From an uncultured Lachnoclostridium sp. (GTDB lineage Bacteria > Bacillota > Clostridia > Lachnospirales > Lachnospiraceae): a stretch of DNA of 64,000 bases. The stretch spans positions 91,974 to 155,973 of the forward strand of contig CALWLW010000006.1 in NCBI GenBank assembly GCA_944381625.1, given 5' to 3'. The number at the start of each line of letters is the position of its first letter. Position 1 is the first letter of the stretch. A model generated the notes under the pieces. It searched no databases, had not been told where the DNA came from, and saw only the letters and a list, made by a program, of their open reading frames with translations. A program made the translations under genes and the position numbers. Below, piece by piece: positions 45,111 through 55,197 of this stretch.

Positions 45111-45902
45111 ATGGATTTTAAGATCAGTGTACATACGGACAGAGGAATCCGAAAAGAAACGAATGAGGATTCTCTTATGGTAAAGGTGGCTCGGACAGCA
45201 TATGGAAAAGCCCTGTTTGCCGCTGTGTGCGACGGTATGGGAGGGCTTGCGAAGGGCGAGCTTGCCAGCGCGGAAATGATTCGCATGCTATCCAGGTGGT
45301 TTGAAGAGGAATTCCCGGGGCTTTTATATGGAGGATGGAGCAGGAACGCACTGCAGGCGAGCCTGGAAGCGCTGATTTACAGGGCGAGTGACAGGATTGC
45401 CGGCTGCGGGCGTGGGATACATGCAGATATGGGGACCACCGTGGTGGCGCTGCTGGCTGTGGGAGACTCTTATTATATAGGAAATGTGGGGGATTCCCGG
45501 GCTTATATTTTGAAAGACAGGCTGCGTCAGATTACAAAGGACCATACGTGGATTCAAAAAGAGATAGAGGAAGGACGCCTGTCCAGGGAGGATGCAGGGA
45601 AAGATGCCAGGAGGAATATCCTGCTGCAGTGCGTGGGGGCGTCGCCTGTCATGACGCCGGATTTTTATATGGGAAGAATGGAGGCGGACAGTATGTTCCT
45701 GCTGTGCAGCGACGGCTTCCGGCATGAGGTTTCAGAGGAGGAACTGTACAAGTATCTGAATCCGTACAGATTGAGAGATGAGGAGGCCATGGAAGAAAGC
45801 CTGGCTTATGTAACGGAACTGGATAAGCACAGAGGGGAGACAGACAATATATCGGCCATATTGATAAGGACAGATTTGGATGCGGGGGATAAGAGATGCT
45901 GA
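45111..45902 (+). CDS. PP2C-family Ser/Thr protein phosphatase
   Basis: The 263-residue cytosolic phosphatase has the PP2C metal-binding motifs: Asp20 in RKETNEDS, Asp41-Gly42 in CDGMGG, GDSRAYIL, LLCSDGF and GETDNIS. It should reverse the action of the overlapping kinase (the start codon of the kinase gene lies 7 bases before this stop). The ATG at 45111 (MDFKISVHTDRG) matches the family N-terminus; an in-frame extension to 44976 coincides with the promoter. Neighbouring genes suggest a signalling module for a surface protein rather than the general PrkC/PrpC pair. Confidence 0.92.
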   Translation: MDFKISVHTDRGIRKETNEDSLMVKVARTAYGKALFAAVCDGMGGLAKGELASAEMIRMLSRWFEEEFPGLLYGGWSRNALQASLEALIYRASDRIAGCGRGIHADMGTTVVALLAVGDSYYIGNVGDSRAYILKDRLRQITKDHTWIQKEIEEGRLSREDAGKDARRNILLQCVGASPVMTPDFYMGRMEADSMFLLCSDGFRHEVSEEELYKYLNPYRLRDEEAMEESLAYVTELDKHRGETDNISAILIRTDLDAGDKRC

Positions 45903-47602
45903 AAACGGGGGATTTGATAGACGGAAAGTACCGGATACTGCGGAAGGTGGGTCAGGGAGGGATGAGCGTCGTCTATATGGCGGTGAATGAGCGGGCCAAT
46001 AAGACCTGGGCGGTGAAAGAGGTCCGTAAAGACGGTACGCAGAATTTTGAGGTGGTAAAACGGGGATTGATTGTGGAGACGGATCTTCTGAAAAAGCTCC
46101 ACCATCCCAACCTTCCCAGTATTATCGATGTGATTGATGGGAACGGGGCTTTTTTCGTTGTGATGGATTATATTGAGGGGAGAACGCTGGAATCTGTTCT
46201 GGAAGAATATGGAGCGCTGTCCCAGGAGCATGTGATTGACTGGGGGAAACAGTTGTGCAGTGTGCTTGGTTATCTGCATTCCAGAAAACCGCCGATCATA
46301 TACAGGGATATGAAACCGTCCAATGTGATGCTGAAACCGGACGGGAATGTGGTTCTGGTGGATTTTGGGACGGCGAGAGAGTATAAGTCAGCCGTTATAG
46401 AGGATACCGTCTGCCTTGGAACCAGAGGATATGCGGCGCCGGAGCAGTACGGCGGCAGGGGACAGACCGACGCGCGTACAGATATTTACTGTCTGGGGGC
46501 GACCATGTACCATCTTTTGACAGGTCATAATCCCAGCCAGCCGCCGTATGAACTGTATCCGGTCCGCCGGTGGAATCCCGGACTGTCGGTTGGGGTGGAG
46601 GCGATTATTCAAAAATGCACCCAGCAAAATCCGGAAGACCGGTACCAGACCTGCGCGGAACTGATGTACGCGCTGGAAAATCCATTTTTAGAGGACGTCA
46701 AATACCGAAAGGAGCAGAGATCAAAATTTTTTCTGTTTGCCGTGCCGGCGGTTCTGGCTGTTGTCCTGGGAGGATGCGCCGGGGGTTTTTACGGCCTGGA
46801 AACCTCGGCGGCACGAAGCAGCTATGAGGCGTGTATTGCGGCCGCAAAAAATTCTGTGGAAAAAGAGGAGGAAATAGAAAATTACAAAAGAGCCATCTGC
46901 CTGAGACCGTCTAAGAGCGAGGGGTATCTGAGATTATTACAGGATGGTTTTCTGGATGACGGAATATTTACCGCGGAAGAAAGTGAACAGCTGCGTTCCG
47001 CCCTGATTGCCTATGGCAATGGCAGGGATACCAATGAAACGGTTTTCCGGCAGAACAGAAGGGGATATGACGAATTTTCTTATGAAGCCGGGATTGCTTA
47101 CTATTACTTCTTTGAAGAAAAAGAAAACAAAAGAAACGCGAAAAATTATTTTGAGACGGCCGCCGCTTCCGAATATCTGGAAGTTAACCAGATTGAAAGA
47201 GCAAAACGGCTGTATACCATTTCTGATTATTATAGCAGGATCGGGATTGTGGATGAGACTGGAGATGCCGCCGTCAGCTTTGGCGATTACTGGGGTGATC
47301 TGACAGCCCTTTCTCAGGGGAATCTGGTGGAAATGGATAATGAAAGAACGGCACTTATCGTATACAGAGAGCTGGCCGCGCAGATTGTGTCCCATGCGGC
47401 TGATTTTAAACGTGACGGTGTGACAGAAGAAGAGATGATGAGGGAACTGGCAAACGCAAAAGCGCATCTGAAGACAGATTTTCAGGAGTATGATACAGGC
47501 AGCCGGGAATTTATACGGGAAGAGATTACAGCGCTGGAGAAAATGTTCATGCAGGCAGAGCATATGGTCCGGTCTGCGTTCGGAAAGGAGGAACAGGGAT
47601 AA
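45896..47602 (+). CDS. Membrane Ser/Thr protein kinase without PASTA domains
   Basis: The 568-residue kinase has an N-terminal catalytic domain (about residues 10-265): GQGGMSVVY glycine loop, Lys41 in WAVKEV, Asp138 in the YRDMKPSN loop (Tyr replaces the usual His), DFG 156-158 and APE 181-183 after GTRGY. One membrane helix (about 278-299) follows. The C-terminal 265 residues are predicted to be outside the cell, helical and TPR-like (YKRAICLRPSKSEGYLRLL), not PASTA repeats. This suggests sensing of a ligand other than muropeptides, possibly the large Ig-like protein encoded two genes downstream. Confidence 0.88.
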   Translation: MLKTGDLIDGKYRILRKVGQGGMSVVYMAVNERANKTWAVKEVRKDGTQNFEVVKRGLIVETDLLKKLHHPNLPSIIDVIDGNGAFFVVMDYIEGRTLESVLEEYGALSQEHVIDWGKQLCSVLGYLHSRKPPIIYRDMKPSNVMLKPDGNVVLVDFGTAREYKSAVIEDTVCLGTRGYAAPEQYGGRGQTDARTDIYCLGATMYHLLTGHNPSQPPYELYPVRRWNPGLSVGVEAIIQKCTQQNPEDRYQTCAELMYALENPFLEDVKYRKEQRSKFFLFAVPAVLAVVLGGCAGGFYGLETSAARSSYEACIAAAKNSVEKEEEIENYKRAICLRPSKSEGYLRLLQDGFLDDGIFTAEESEQLRSALIAYGNGRDTNETVFRQNRRGYDEFSYEAGIAYYYFFEEKENKRNAKNYFETAAASEYLEVNQIERAKRLYTISDYYSRIGIVDETGDAAVSFGDYWGDLTALSQGNLVEMDNERTALIVYRELAAQIVSHAADFKRDGVTEEEMMRELANAKAHLKTDFQEYDTGSREFIREEITALEKMFMQAEHMVRSAFGKEEQG

Positions 47603-48040
47603 ATGGAAGCGGCTGCTGACAGGATCGCGGCATATCACAATTTATTTACAGGCTGTATGGCTGCGGCGCTGTTTTTCCTGATCCTGGCCGCGGTGTTGTT
47701 TTTTCTGCTGAATATCAGAAATGTACTGGGGTATCTGACGGGAAGCAGCAGGAAGAAAAAAATCAAAGAACTGGAAAAGGCCAGCGCAGCGGAACGGCAT
47801 CGGGTAAGCGAGCCATATTGTCTGAGCTTTCAGGAAGAAGCCGGCGCAACTGTGCGTTTGAAGAAATCTGCCGGTGCAGGACAGTTTCTGATAGAGAGGG
47901 AAATCATCTGTATCCATACGGATGAGAAAATAGAAGGAGGCAATGGGGATGAAACGCAAAAAATTTGCAAGAAAGACAAAACGGTTTCTGATTTTGGCGG
48001 TTATGGCGATGCTGTTTATGGGAGGATGGCCGAGATGTAA
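47603..48040 (+). CDS. Small membrane protein of the kinase operon
   Basis: The 145-residue product has one strong membrane helix (about residues 17-40) after a short N-terminus, then a basic segment (SSRKKKIKELEK) and a hydrophilic domain. No family was recognised. It starts right after the kinase stop with GGAGG upstream, and its last 92 bases overlap the start of the Ig-like protein gene in another frame, which is unusually long. The end of the protein (after about residue 112) may therefore be poorly constrained. It may link the kinase to the downstream surface protein. Confidence 0.6.
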   Translation: MEAAADRIAAYHNLFTGCMAAALFFLILAAVLFFLLNIRNVLGYLTGSSRKKKIKELEKASAAERHRVSEPYCLSFQEEAGATVRLKKSAGAGQFLIEREIICIHTDEKIEGGNGDETQKICKKDKTVSDFGGYGDAVYGRMAEM

Positions 48041-51000
48041 GCTTTCCGTCCTGGCGGAGCAAGGCAGCATTATCCCGGAACTGGTGCTGGAGTCTGTAAA
48101 AAATGACGCAGGATTGACTGCAAGGGACGAGGATGGGAGCTGTTATTTTGCAGACAGCCTGTCTGTGAGCTTTTTGGTCGCGGAGCCGGATCAGGGGGAA
48201 GCATGCCCGCAGATACTGCTGAAACGCAGTGACGGAACCGAAACGACGGCGATGGATGTTTCGCCGGGGGTATTTACAGATACCCTGACAGAAGAGGGAG
48301 TCTATACATATTTCATTGAGGATGAAGCGGGAAATGCAAGTGCAGATTCTGTGGAAATAACGGCGGTAAAGGCAGAAAATGTGCCGGCCATGTCCATAGC
48401 CTACCCGGATATGGCGGTATCGTCGGAACAGATGACGTATTTCAGAGAAGAGCCGGATCTGAATGGATATGTGGAAGACAGCCTGGGGATTGCGAGGATT
48501 GAGTATGCCAGAGACGGCGGAGAATTTGAAACACTGAAAGATTTTGTGGAAGCGGACGGCTCTTATATACCGGGAAACTGTGTCTATGAGGGAAGCCTGA
48601 AACTGGATCCGCTGACGGCAGAGCTGACAGACGCGACGGATGGCGTTTACCGGTATACCTTTAAAGTGGTCAATATTGTGGGGAAGGCAGCGGAAGCAGA
48701 TGCAGTATTTACGGTGGATCAGACAGAGCCGGATTCTCAGGTGTTTATTTCCTATAGAACGGATGGGGACAACCCGGATCAGCCGAATAATATGGGAGTT
48801 GTGGATTTTGTCGGTGACCAGCTGAAAAAAGTGTTCGGGAAAGAAAGGATTTCTTTTGATCTGTACGTTAAGGATGGGACGCCGCCAAACGGAGATATAA
48901 CAGAGGCTTCCGGTATCAATGTAAAAGATCTGCTGGAACAGATTACGTTTGAAAATGGGGAATTAAAGTCCGTTCAGGAAGCGCAGGATGGGCTGGCGGC
49001 TTTTGAAGCAGGAGGCGTAACTTATTCTGGATATACACATATTACCGGCGAGATTACATCGGATGGTTCCGGCAGGAAGGATCGTCTGAAGATTGGAAGA
49101 CTGGCGGACAATGCAGGCAATGTGCTGGGGGGAATGGAGCCCGGAGATATTACGGGAACCACAGTTATGTATCTGGACAATGTTTCGCCCGTTTTGGAAG
49201 CGGACTATGGCGGCGGTATCGCCGGAAACGACGGGCGCATTTATTATCGTTCCACGGCGCAGATAGAGCTGTTTTTAAAGGAGAATGCTTACGAGGAACA
49301 GTTGGATGGGGACGGCAGTCCGGTGCAGCCGGAGATTGTGTTTGCAGGGGACGGCAAAGACGCCTGTACAGCAACCGCGTGGTCTGTATCTGATGGGGAA
49401 GAGTGGATGCTGGAATCAGCCATTGCATTGCCCTGGGAAAAAGGTAGGGAGATGGAGTATGAGTTTTCGGTCCAATACCAGGATGGTTCAGGAAACTGTC
49501 TTACAGCCGGGGAGACGGCAAAGGGAAGCACAGACGGAGATATTTTTACCAATTACAGGGTGGTCGTGGATGATAAAGCGCCGAAGCTTTTAAGTTTTCA
49601 TATGGACGGAGATATAGGCGGAACAGCAGGCGGGATCCCTGTATATAAGAACAGGACAGATGGAGGAGATGTGAGGATCTCCTTTGCAATAGAAGACAAT
49701 GCCGCGTATTGGGAAGCAGGAAACGTGCTGCTGAAAGTGATCAATAAAGACAGACAGGAGACCGTGGCAGAGGTGGAGGGAAATCATCTGGACTGGTCGG
49801 ATCATGGAGACATCCATGAAGCTGTTTTTGAATTTGACGGTGAGGACAAGGATGGAAACAGGATCACGGAGAACGCCTATCAGATACAGATATTTTATGT
49901 GGATCGGGCGCAGAATCCCATGGGAGACGGCAGGGAACCAGCCTTGGAGGAAACTGTGCAGGGGGAGATTTCGGAAGACGGTCTGTTCACCAGCGGAACG
50001 TTTATTCTGGATCATGTACCGCCGAAGGTCAGCATTTTTTATAATTCCGCCTATCAGACAGTGAGGGAGACAGGGGAAACCGAAGGAAAGAATGTGCCTC
50101 CGTCGGAAGGATGTACGGCTTATTATGGAAGAAAAAACAGCGACGGGACGGATAATGGGAAGATTACAGTGACGGTTCAGGTGGAAGAACATTATCTGAC
50201 GTTTGATAAAGACGGAGACATAGAAAACTTTGATTTCCTGTTATCAAAATCCGGCAGCCCGGAGATGAGAAAGATCCGCCCGGATGGATGGAAGATGGAA
50301 GGAGAGGTCTGTACAGGCAGCTATACCATCGAAGAGGACGGAGATTATATCATATCCGTCTCTTACTGTGACATGGCGGGTAACCGGATGGAGAAAAAAG
50401 ACCGGGTGGATGGTGGAAAGATTACAGAGACTGGTTATACCAGCCCTACCCTGATACTGGACACGGCCGCCCCGGTGCTGACCAGGAATTATACGGCGGA
50501 ACCGGTGGACCAATATGGGGAGAGAAGCTATTATAATCAGCCGGTTCATCTGCGCATCAAGGTGGAAGACCAGAATATCCGCTGCAGGGAACTGCTGGAT
50601 GAACTCCGGGGAATGACTGCCGTGGATGCGGAAGGGACAGATATAACAGAAGATACGGAGGCATGGAGAAATATTTCCGGTATGGACGGAAACCGCATCG
50701 TCAGAGGCTGCTGGGAACCGGAGCTTCGCCTGGTTACGGAGGCAAATTATACAGTTCCCGTTGCTTTTACAGATCTGGCAGGGAATACAGCGGTTTTCCG
50801 AACGTGGGATCAGGTGACTGTGGACACGACGGCCCCGGAAGATGTGCAGTTTGACTATGAGGTGGCGGAACCGGTAAATTATGGCCCGTTTGGCTGGCTG
50901 TTTTCCCGGGGAAAGATGAAAATCACCGCATGGGCAAAGGACGGCACGGCAGGGCTTCGGATGATAAGTTTTACGGTTACAGATGAGCATGGAAGGGAAA

Positions 51001-53219
51001 CGGTAAGGACAGGCACGTTTGCCCTGTCCGCGGAAGGGACCTGTTCGGTGGAGCTTCCTTTGAGGAATGCCGACTTTAAGGGAACAGTAAAAACGGAAGT
51101 ATATGACTATGCGGGCAACTGCGCGGAACGAATACGCAGTCATGTGGTGGAGAGCGACGAGAAGCACAGCGGCACAGCCATGGCGAGGATCACCACCAGC
51201 ACGCCTCCCGGACGGTCTGTGGGAGGGGAGGATTTTTATAATACGGATGTAACCTTCAATCTGACCATAGAGGACTCCTATTCCGGGCTGCGAAAATACT
51301 CCTATGCAGGCGGGAATACGCTGAGCGGAAGCAGGAATTATGGAAAAGAGGCGGACGCAGGGCTGAACGGGGAAGCGGCACAGGACATAACATATAAATT
51401 TTCCAGGGATATGACACTGGAAGCGGCTCTGAACAACGAGAATGATGTGAGGGTCTGGGCAGAGTTTGAGGATAATGCGGGACATACCGGCCGGGTGGAA
51501 AAGCTGTATCACATTGATGTTACCGCGCCGGTGATTACGGTGGAGTGGGATCTGGATGAACCTGAAGACGGACATTACTTCCGCCAGGCACGAACGGCTA
51601 CCGTCACAGTCCGTGAAAGAAATTTTCATGCGGATGATGTGGAGTTCTCCATCACAAATACAGACGGAGCCATGCCGGTTTTCAGCGGGTGGAGCAGCAC
51701 GGGAAGCGGAGATGATACAAAGCATGTGTGTGAAGTTACATTTGAACAGGACGGCGACTACACATTTACGCTGAGTTTTCAGGATATGGCGGGAAATGAG
51801 GCAGTCTATGACCGGGTGGATTCCTTCACCATCGACAGGACGCCGCCGGAACTTACGGTAAAATGGGACAATCAGGACAGCCGGAACGGAAATTATTATG
51901 CGGCGGATCGGACGGCTGTAATCGATATCCTGGAGCATAATTTTGAGGCGTCTCTGATGGATGTACTTGTGACCGTGGACGGCGAGCCGGTATCCATTGT
52001 TTCTGGATGGAGCCGGAATGGGGACCATAACCTGGCCACCGTCTTATTCCATACGGATGGGGAATACAGATTCCGCGTGGAGGGGATGGACCTGGCAGGA
52101 AATCTTCTGGACGGGTATGAACAGGAATCATTCATTATGGATCAGACCCCTCCGGATCTGGAGATCTTTGGGATCGTGCATGAATCAGCCAATAACGGGC
52201 CTGTGATGCCGGGAATCCGCTGCTTCGATGCCAACTATGATCCGAACAGCATGGTGGCCGCACTGTCCGGATACCGCAGCGGCCAGGCGGAAGGAGACAA
52301 TATCAGAAAAACGGTGGAAAATGGTGTGGAAATTGTATGGAATGATTTTGCATATACACAGGAAACAGACGACATGTATTTGATGGAGGCGTCTGTCAGT
52401 GACCTGGCGGGCAACAAAAGCGAGGCTGCCGTGCGCTTTTCGGTAAACCGTTTTGGATCTGTCTACACGTTTGATAATTGGACCAATGCGCTGGCGGGAG
52501 ACCAGGGGGAGTATTATACGGACAGAGTGCAGGATCTTGTGGTTACAGAGACGAATGTGGATACGCTGGAGCATCGGGAAGCAGTCCTTGCGTGGAACGG
52601 GACGCTGAGCGTTCTTACAGAAGGTGAGGATTATCAGGTGGAGGAAAGCGGGACAGAGACAAGCTGGAAACAATATACGTACACATTTCCAAAGGATAAT
52701 TTTAAAGAGGAAGGAACCTACACGCTTACAATTTACTCGGAAGACAGGGCGTCCAATGTTTCGGATAACAACTCCAAAGGAAAGAAAATAGAATTTGCCG
52801 TGGACAGGACGAAACCCAGCATTTTGATCTCCGGAGTGGAAGACGGCGGGCGTTATAAAATGAACAGCCGTCCCGTAACGCTGGATGTACAGGACAATCT
52901 TCGTTTAAAGGAGGTGGAGGTGCAGATAGATGGTAACAGAACCGTCTATACGGAGAAAGAAATAGAAGAGGCGGAAGGCCGGCTGACGCTGACAGTGGGA
53001 AGTGCCGGCCGCTGGCAGGAGATGCGCGTAACGGCGCGCGACGCGGCAGGAAATGAGGAATCAGCCGGCCCGGTTCGCTTTCTGGTGACCTCCAATATTT
53101 TATACCAGCTCTTTTGGAACCCGTCTTTGCTGTGCGGAGCACTGGCAGTGCCGGTGATTCTGTCAACAGGCGCCCGGTGTCTGTATAAAAAGAAATCCGG
53201 GAAAACCAGAGAAAATTAA
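47949..53219 (+). CDS. Giant surface protein with many Ig-like repeats and a C-terminal membrane anchor
   Basis: The 1756-residue protein has a basic N-terminus and signal sequence (MKRKKFARKTKRFLILAVMAMLF...), then at least ten beta-sandwich repeats each marked by a linker such as VDQTEPDSQ, VDTTAPEDV, IDVTAPVIT, IDRTPPELT, MDQTPPDLE or VDRTKPSIL and by a DxAGN strand (DMAGN, DLAGN, DNAGN). These are bacterial Ig-like/cadherin-like domains of adhesins. One membrane helix near the end (about 1720-1740) and a basic KKKSGKTREN tail anchor it. ATG 47949 is preferred because GGAGG lies 8 nt upstream; the ATG at 47943 is too close. Coexpression with a kinase and phosphatase suggests that its display or secretion is under phospho-control. 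Confidence 0.85.
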   Translation: MKRKKFARKTKRFLILAVMAMLFMGGWPRCKLSVLAEQGSIIPELVLESVKNDAGLTARDEDGSCYFADSLSVSFLVAEPDQGEACPQILLKRSDGTETTAMDVSPGVFTDTLTEEGVYTYFIEDEAGNASADSVEITAVKAENVPAMSIAYPDMAVSSEQMTYFREEPDLNGYVEDSLGIARIEYARDGGEFETLKDFVEADGSYIPGNCVYEGSLKLDPLTAELTDATDGVYRYTFKVVNIVGKAAEADAVFTVDQTEPDSQVFISYRTDGDNPDQPNNMGVVDFVGDQLKKVFGKERISFDLYVKDGTPPNGDITEASGINVKDLLEQITFENGELKSVQEAQDGLAAFEAGGVTYSGYTHITGEITSDGSGRKDRLKIGRLADNAGNVLGGMEPGDITGTTVMYLDNVSPVLEADYGGGIAGNDGRIYYRSTAQIELFLKENAYEEQLDGDGSPVQPEIVFAGDGKDACTATAWSVSDGEEWMLESAIALPWEKGREMEYEFSVQYQDGSGNCLTAGETAKGSTDGDIFTNYRVVVDDKAPKLLSFHMDGDIGGTAGGIPVYKNRTDGGDVRISFAIEDNAAYWEAGNVLLKVINKDRQETVAEVEGNHLDWSDHGDIHEAVFEFDGEDKDGNRITENAYQIQIFYVDRAQNPMGDGREPALEETVQGEISEDGLFTSGTFILDHVPPKVSIFYNSAYQTVRETGETEGKNVPPSEGCTAYYGRKNSDGTDNGKITVTVQVEEHYLTFDKDGDIENFDFLLSKSGSPEMRKIRPDGWKMEGEVCTGSYTIEEDGDYIISVSYCDMAGNRMEKKDRVDGGKITETGYTSPTLILDTAAPVLTRNYTAEPVDQYGERSYYNQPVHLRIKVEDQNIRCRELLDELRGMTAVDAEGTDITEDTEAWRNISGMDGNRIVRGCWEPELRLVTEANYTVPVAFTDLAGNTAVFRTWDQVTVDTTAPEDVQFDYEVAEPVNYGPFGWLFSRGKMKITAWAKDGTAGLRMISFTVTDEHGRETVRTGTFALSAEGTCSVELPLRNADFKGTVKTEVYDYAGNCAERIRSHVVESDEKHSGTAMARITTSTPPGRSVGGEDFYNTDVTFNLTIEDSYSGLRKYSYAGGNTLSGSRNYGKEADAGLNGEAAQDITYKFSRDMTLEAALNNENDVRVWAEFEDNAGHTGRVEKLYHIDVTAPVITVEWDLDEPEDGHYFRQARTATVTVRERNFHADDVEFSITNTDGAMPVFSGWSSTGSGDDTKHVCEVTFEQDGDYTFTLSFQDMAGNEAVYDRVDSFTIDRTPPELTVKWDNQDSRNGNYYAADRTAVIDILEHNFEASLMDVLVTVDGEPVSIVSGWSRNGDHNLATVLFHTDGEYRFRVEGMDLAGNLLDGYEQESFIMDQTPPDLEIFGIVHESANNGPVMPGIRCFDANYDPNSMVAALSGYRSGQAEGDNIRKTVENGVEIVWNDFAYTQETDDMYLMEASVSDLAGNKSEAAVRFSVNRFGSVYTFDNWTNALAGDQGEYYTDRVQDLVVTETNVDTLEHREAVLAWNGTLSVLTEGEDYQVEESGTETSWKQYTYTFPKDNFKEEGTYTLTIYSEDRASNVSDNNSKGKKIEFAVDRTKPSILISGVEDGGRYKMNSRPVTLDVQDNLRLKEVEVQIDGNRTVYTEKEIEEAEGRLTLTVGSAGRWQEMRVTARDAAGNEESAGPVRFLVTSNILYQLFWNPSLLCGALAVPVILSTGARCLYKKKSGKTREN

Positions 53220-53223
53220 ATAT

Positions 53224-53252
53224 TTGCCTAACCCGTCCGGACATGCTATAAT
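53224..53252 (+). promoter_or_regulatory. asnS promoter
   Basis: TTGCCT (53224-53229), 17 nt, perfect TATAAT (53247-53252). The leader of about 100 nt has some dyads but no T-box consensus. Confidence 0.7.
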
Positions 53253-53361
53253 GAGCGAAGTGTACCTCGCGTCATTCCTGCGGGCAGCAAGCCCCACGGA
53301 CATGCCTGCATAGGCATTTGATTTTGGACGCGCGTCAGAAGTTAGAATAAGGGGATATGTG

Positions 53362-54756
53362 ATGATGGAACTGACAACCATACGTGAATTATACAGGAAT
53401 ACAGACGAGTTCCTGGACAAAGAAGTGACTGTGGGCGGCTGGGTACGCAGCGTCCGCGATTCCAAAAGCTTTGGCTTTCTGGTACTGCATGACGGCAGCT
53501 TTTTCGAGACGCTGCAGATTGTCTATCATGATACCATGGAGAATTTTGCCCAGATCAGCAAACTGAACGTGGGCGCCGCAGTGACAGTGCGGGGCACGCT
53601 GGTGGCGACGCCGCAGGCCAAGCAGCCGTTTGAGATCCAGGCGGCGGAGGTGGTTGTGGAAGGCGCTTCCACGCCAGATTATCCGCTGCAGAAAAAACGC
53701 CATACCCTGGAATATCTGCGTACGATGGCCCATCTGCGGCCCCGCACCAACACTTTCCAGGCGGTATTCCGCGTTCGTTCTCTGACAGCTTATGCCATTC
53801 ACCAGTTTTTTCAGGAGAGAGGCTTTGTGTATGTACACACGCCGCTGATCACCGGAAGCGACTGTGAGGGCGCGGGAGAGATGTTCCAGGTGACGACGCT
53901 GGATCTAGCCAACCCGCCGAAGACGCCGGACGGTAAGGTGGATTACTCCAAAGACTTTTTTGGAAAAGAGACGAACCTCACGGTCAGCGGACAGCTTAAT
54001 GTGGAGACTTTCGCCATGGCCTTCCGCGATGTCTATACCTTTGGTCCCACCTTCCGGGCGGAGAATTCCAACACCACCCGCCACGCGGCGGAGTTCTGGA
54101 TGATCGAGCCGGAGATGGCGTTCGCAGATCTGAACGACGACATGAGAGTGGCGGAGGATATGCTGAAATATGTGATCCGCTATGTACTGGAGCATGCTCC
54201 GGAAGAGATGAATTTCTTCAATTCGTTTGTGGACAAAGGACTGCTGGACCGTCTGAACCACGTGCTGAACTCTGAATTCGGCCATGTGACATATACGGAG
54301 GCAATCGAGATTCTGGAGAAGAACAACGATAAATTCGATTATAAAGTATCCTGGGGATGCGACCTGCAGACGGAACATGAGCGTTACCTGACGGAGCAGG
54401 TGTATAAGAAACCGGTATTTGTGACCGATTATCCCAAGGAGATCAAGGCTTTCTACATGAAGCAGAACGAGGATGGAAAGACCGTGGCGGCCATGGACTG
54501 TCTGGTGCCGGGCATTGGGGAGATCATCGGCGGAAGTCAGCGTGAGGATGATTATGAGAAGCTGGCCGCCAGGATGGAAGAACTGGGTCTGGACCAGGAC
54601 GATTATGATTTTTACCTGGATCTGCGTAAATACGGCTCCGTGTACCATTCCGGCTTCGGACTGGGCTTTGAGCGCTGTATCATGTACCTGACCGGAATGG
54701 GTAATATCCGCGATGTGGTTCCCTTCCCGCGGACGGTCAAGAACTGTGATCTGTAA
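53362..54756 (+). CDS. asnS: Asparaginyl-tRNA synthetase
   Basis: The 464-residue class II synthetase charges tRNA-Asn. It has an N-terminal OB-fold anticodon-binding domain ([25 protein letters not shown], about residues 23-47), motif 2 around [25 protein letters not shown], and the C-terminal motif 3 [20 protein letters not shown]. The [13 protein letters not shown] form distinguishes AsnRS from AspRS. ATG 53362 has AGGGG 7 nt upstream; ATG 53365 is equally possible. Next comes a metal-responsive repressor gene, 15 bp away and probably cotranscribed. Confidence 0.96.
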   Translation: MMELTTIRELYRNTDEFLDKEVTVGGWVRSVRDSKSFGFLVLHDGSFFETLQIVYHDTMENFAQISKLNVGAAVTVRGTLVATPQAKQPFEIQAAEVVVEGASTPDYPLQKKRHTLEYLRTMAHLRPRTNTFQAVFRVRSLTAYAIHQFFQERGFVYVHTPLITGSDCEGAGEMFQVTTLDLANPPKTPDGKVDYSKDFFGKETNLTVSGQLNVETFAMAFRDVYTFGPTFRAENSNTTRHAAEFWMIEPEMAFADLNDDMRVAEDMLKYVIRYVLEHAPEEMNFFNSFVDKGLLDRLNHVLNSEFGHVTYTEAIEILEKNNDKFDYKVSWGCDLQTEHERYLTEQVYKKPVFVTDYPKEIKAFYMKQNEDGKTVAAMDCLVPGIGEIIGGSQREDDYEKLAARMEELGLDQDDYDFYLDLRKYGSVYHSGFGLGFERCIMYLTGMGNIRDVVPFPRTVKNCDL

Positions 54757-54771
54757 GAGAGGGTGATTCCA

Positions 54772-55128
54772 GTGGCAGAAGAAAGACACACGCATACGGC
54801 TCCGGACGGCACGGTATATGAACACACTCATGAGCACGGGCATACCCATGAGCATGGACACACTCATACGCATGCCAACACCAAGGCGGTGCTGAACCGC
54901 CTGTCCCGGGCGATCGGACACCTGGAGTCTATCCGCCGTATGGTGGAAGACGGCAGAGACTGCAGTGAAGTGCTGGTTCAGCTCTCAGCGGTGAAGTCTG
55001 CCATCAACAATACCGGAAAAGTGATCCTGAAGGATCATATCGAGCATTGCCTGGTGGATGCGGTGGAGTGCGGCGATATGGAGTCTATAAAAGACCTGAC
55101 AGAAGCCATCGACCGGTTCATGAAGTGA
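54772..55128 (+). CDS. csoR: CsoR/RcnR-family metal-responsive repressor with His-rich N-terminus
   Basis: The 118-residue helical protein belongs to the CsoR/RcnR/FrmR (DUF156) family: LNRLSRAIGHLESIRRMVEDGRDCSEVLVQLSAV from about residue 39 is the typical core. The Cu(I)-type set is present, Cys in RDCSEVL and His-x3-Cys in DHIEHC. The first 35 residues add an unusual run of HTHEHGH-type repeats that could bind Ni, Co, Zn or Cu. Start is GTG 54772 with GAGAGGG upstream; GTG 54763 is possible. No copper exporter is adjacent, so its target operon is unknown. Confidence 0.85.
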   Translation: MAEERHTHTAPDGTVYEHTHEHGHTHEHGHTHTHANTKAVLNRLSRAIGHLESIRRMVEDGRDCSEVLVQLSAVKSAINNTGKVILKDHIEHCLVDAVECGDMESIKDLTEAIDRFMK

Positions 55129-55149
55129 CGGCAAAATCTATGGAAGATG

Positions 55150-55197
55150 CCAGGGCTGTCAGAAACAGGCAGCCCTGGAAAAACCTGTTGTTTTTTT
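55150..55197 (+). terminator. Terminator after the asnS-csoR unit
   Basis: CCAGGGCTG (55150-55158) pairs with CAGCCCTGG (55170-55178). A competing AACAGG/CCTGTT pairing (55164-55169 with 55184-55189) ends in a run of seven T. Either arrangement can terminate; the T run is shared with the start of the 87-bp repeat. Confidence 0.65.

Noticed and set aside
53253..53361. Possible T-box riboswitch before asnS (and before argS at 3580-3665)
   Set aside because: The T-box consensus (AGGGTGGNACCGCG) and a following terminator are not present in either leader.
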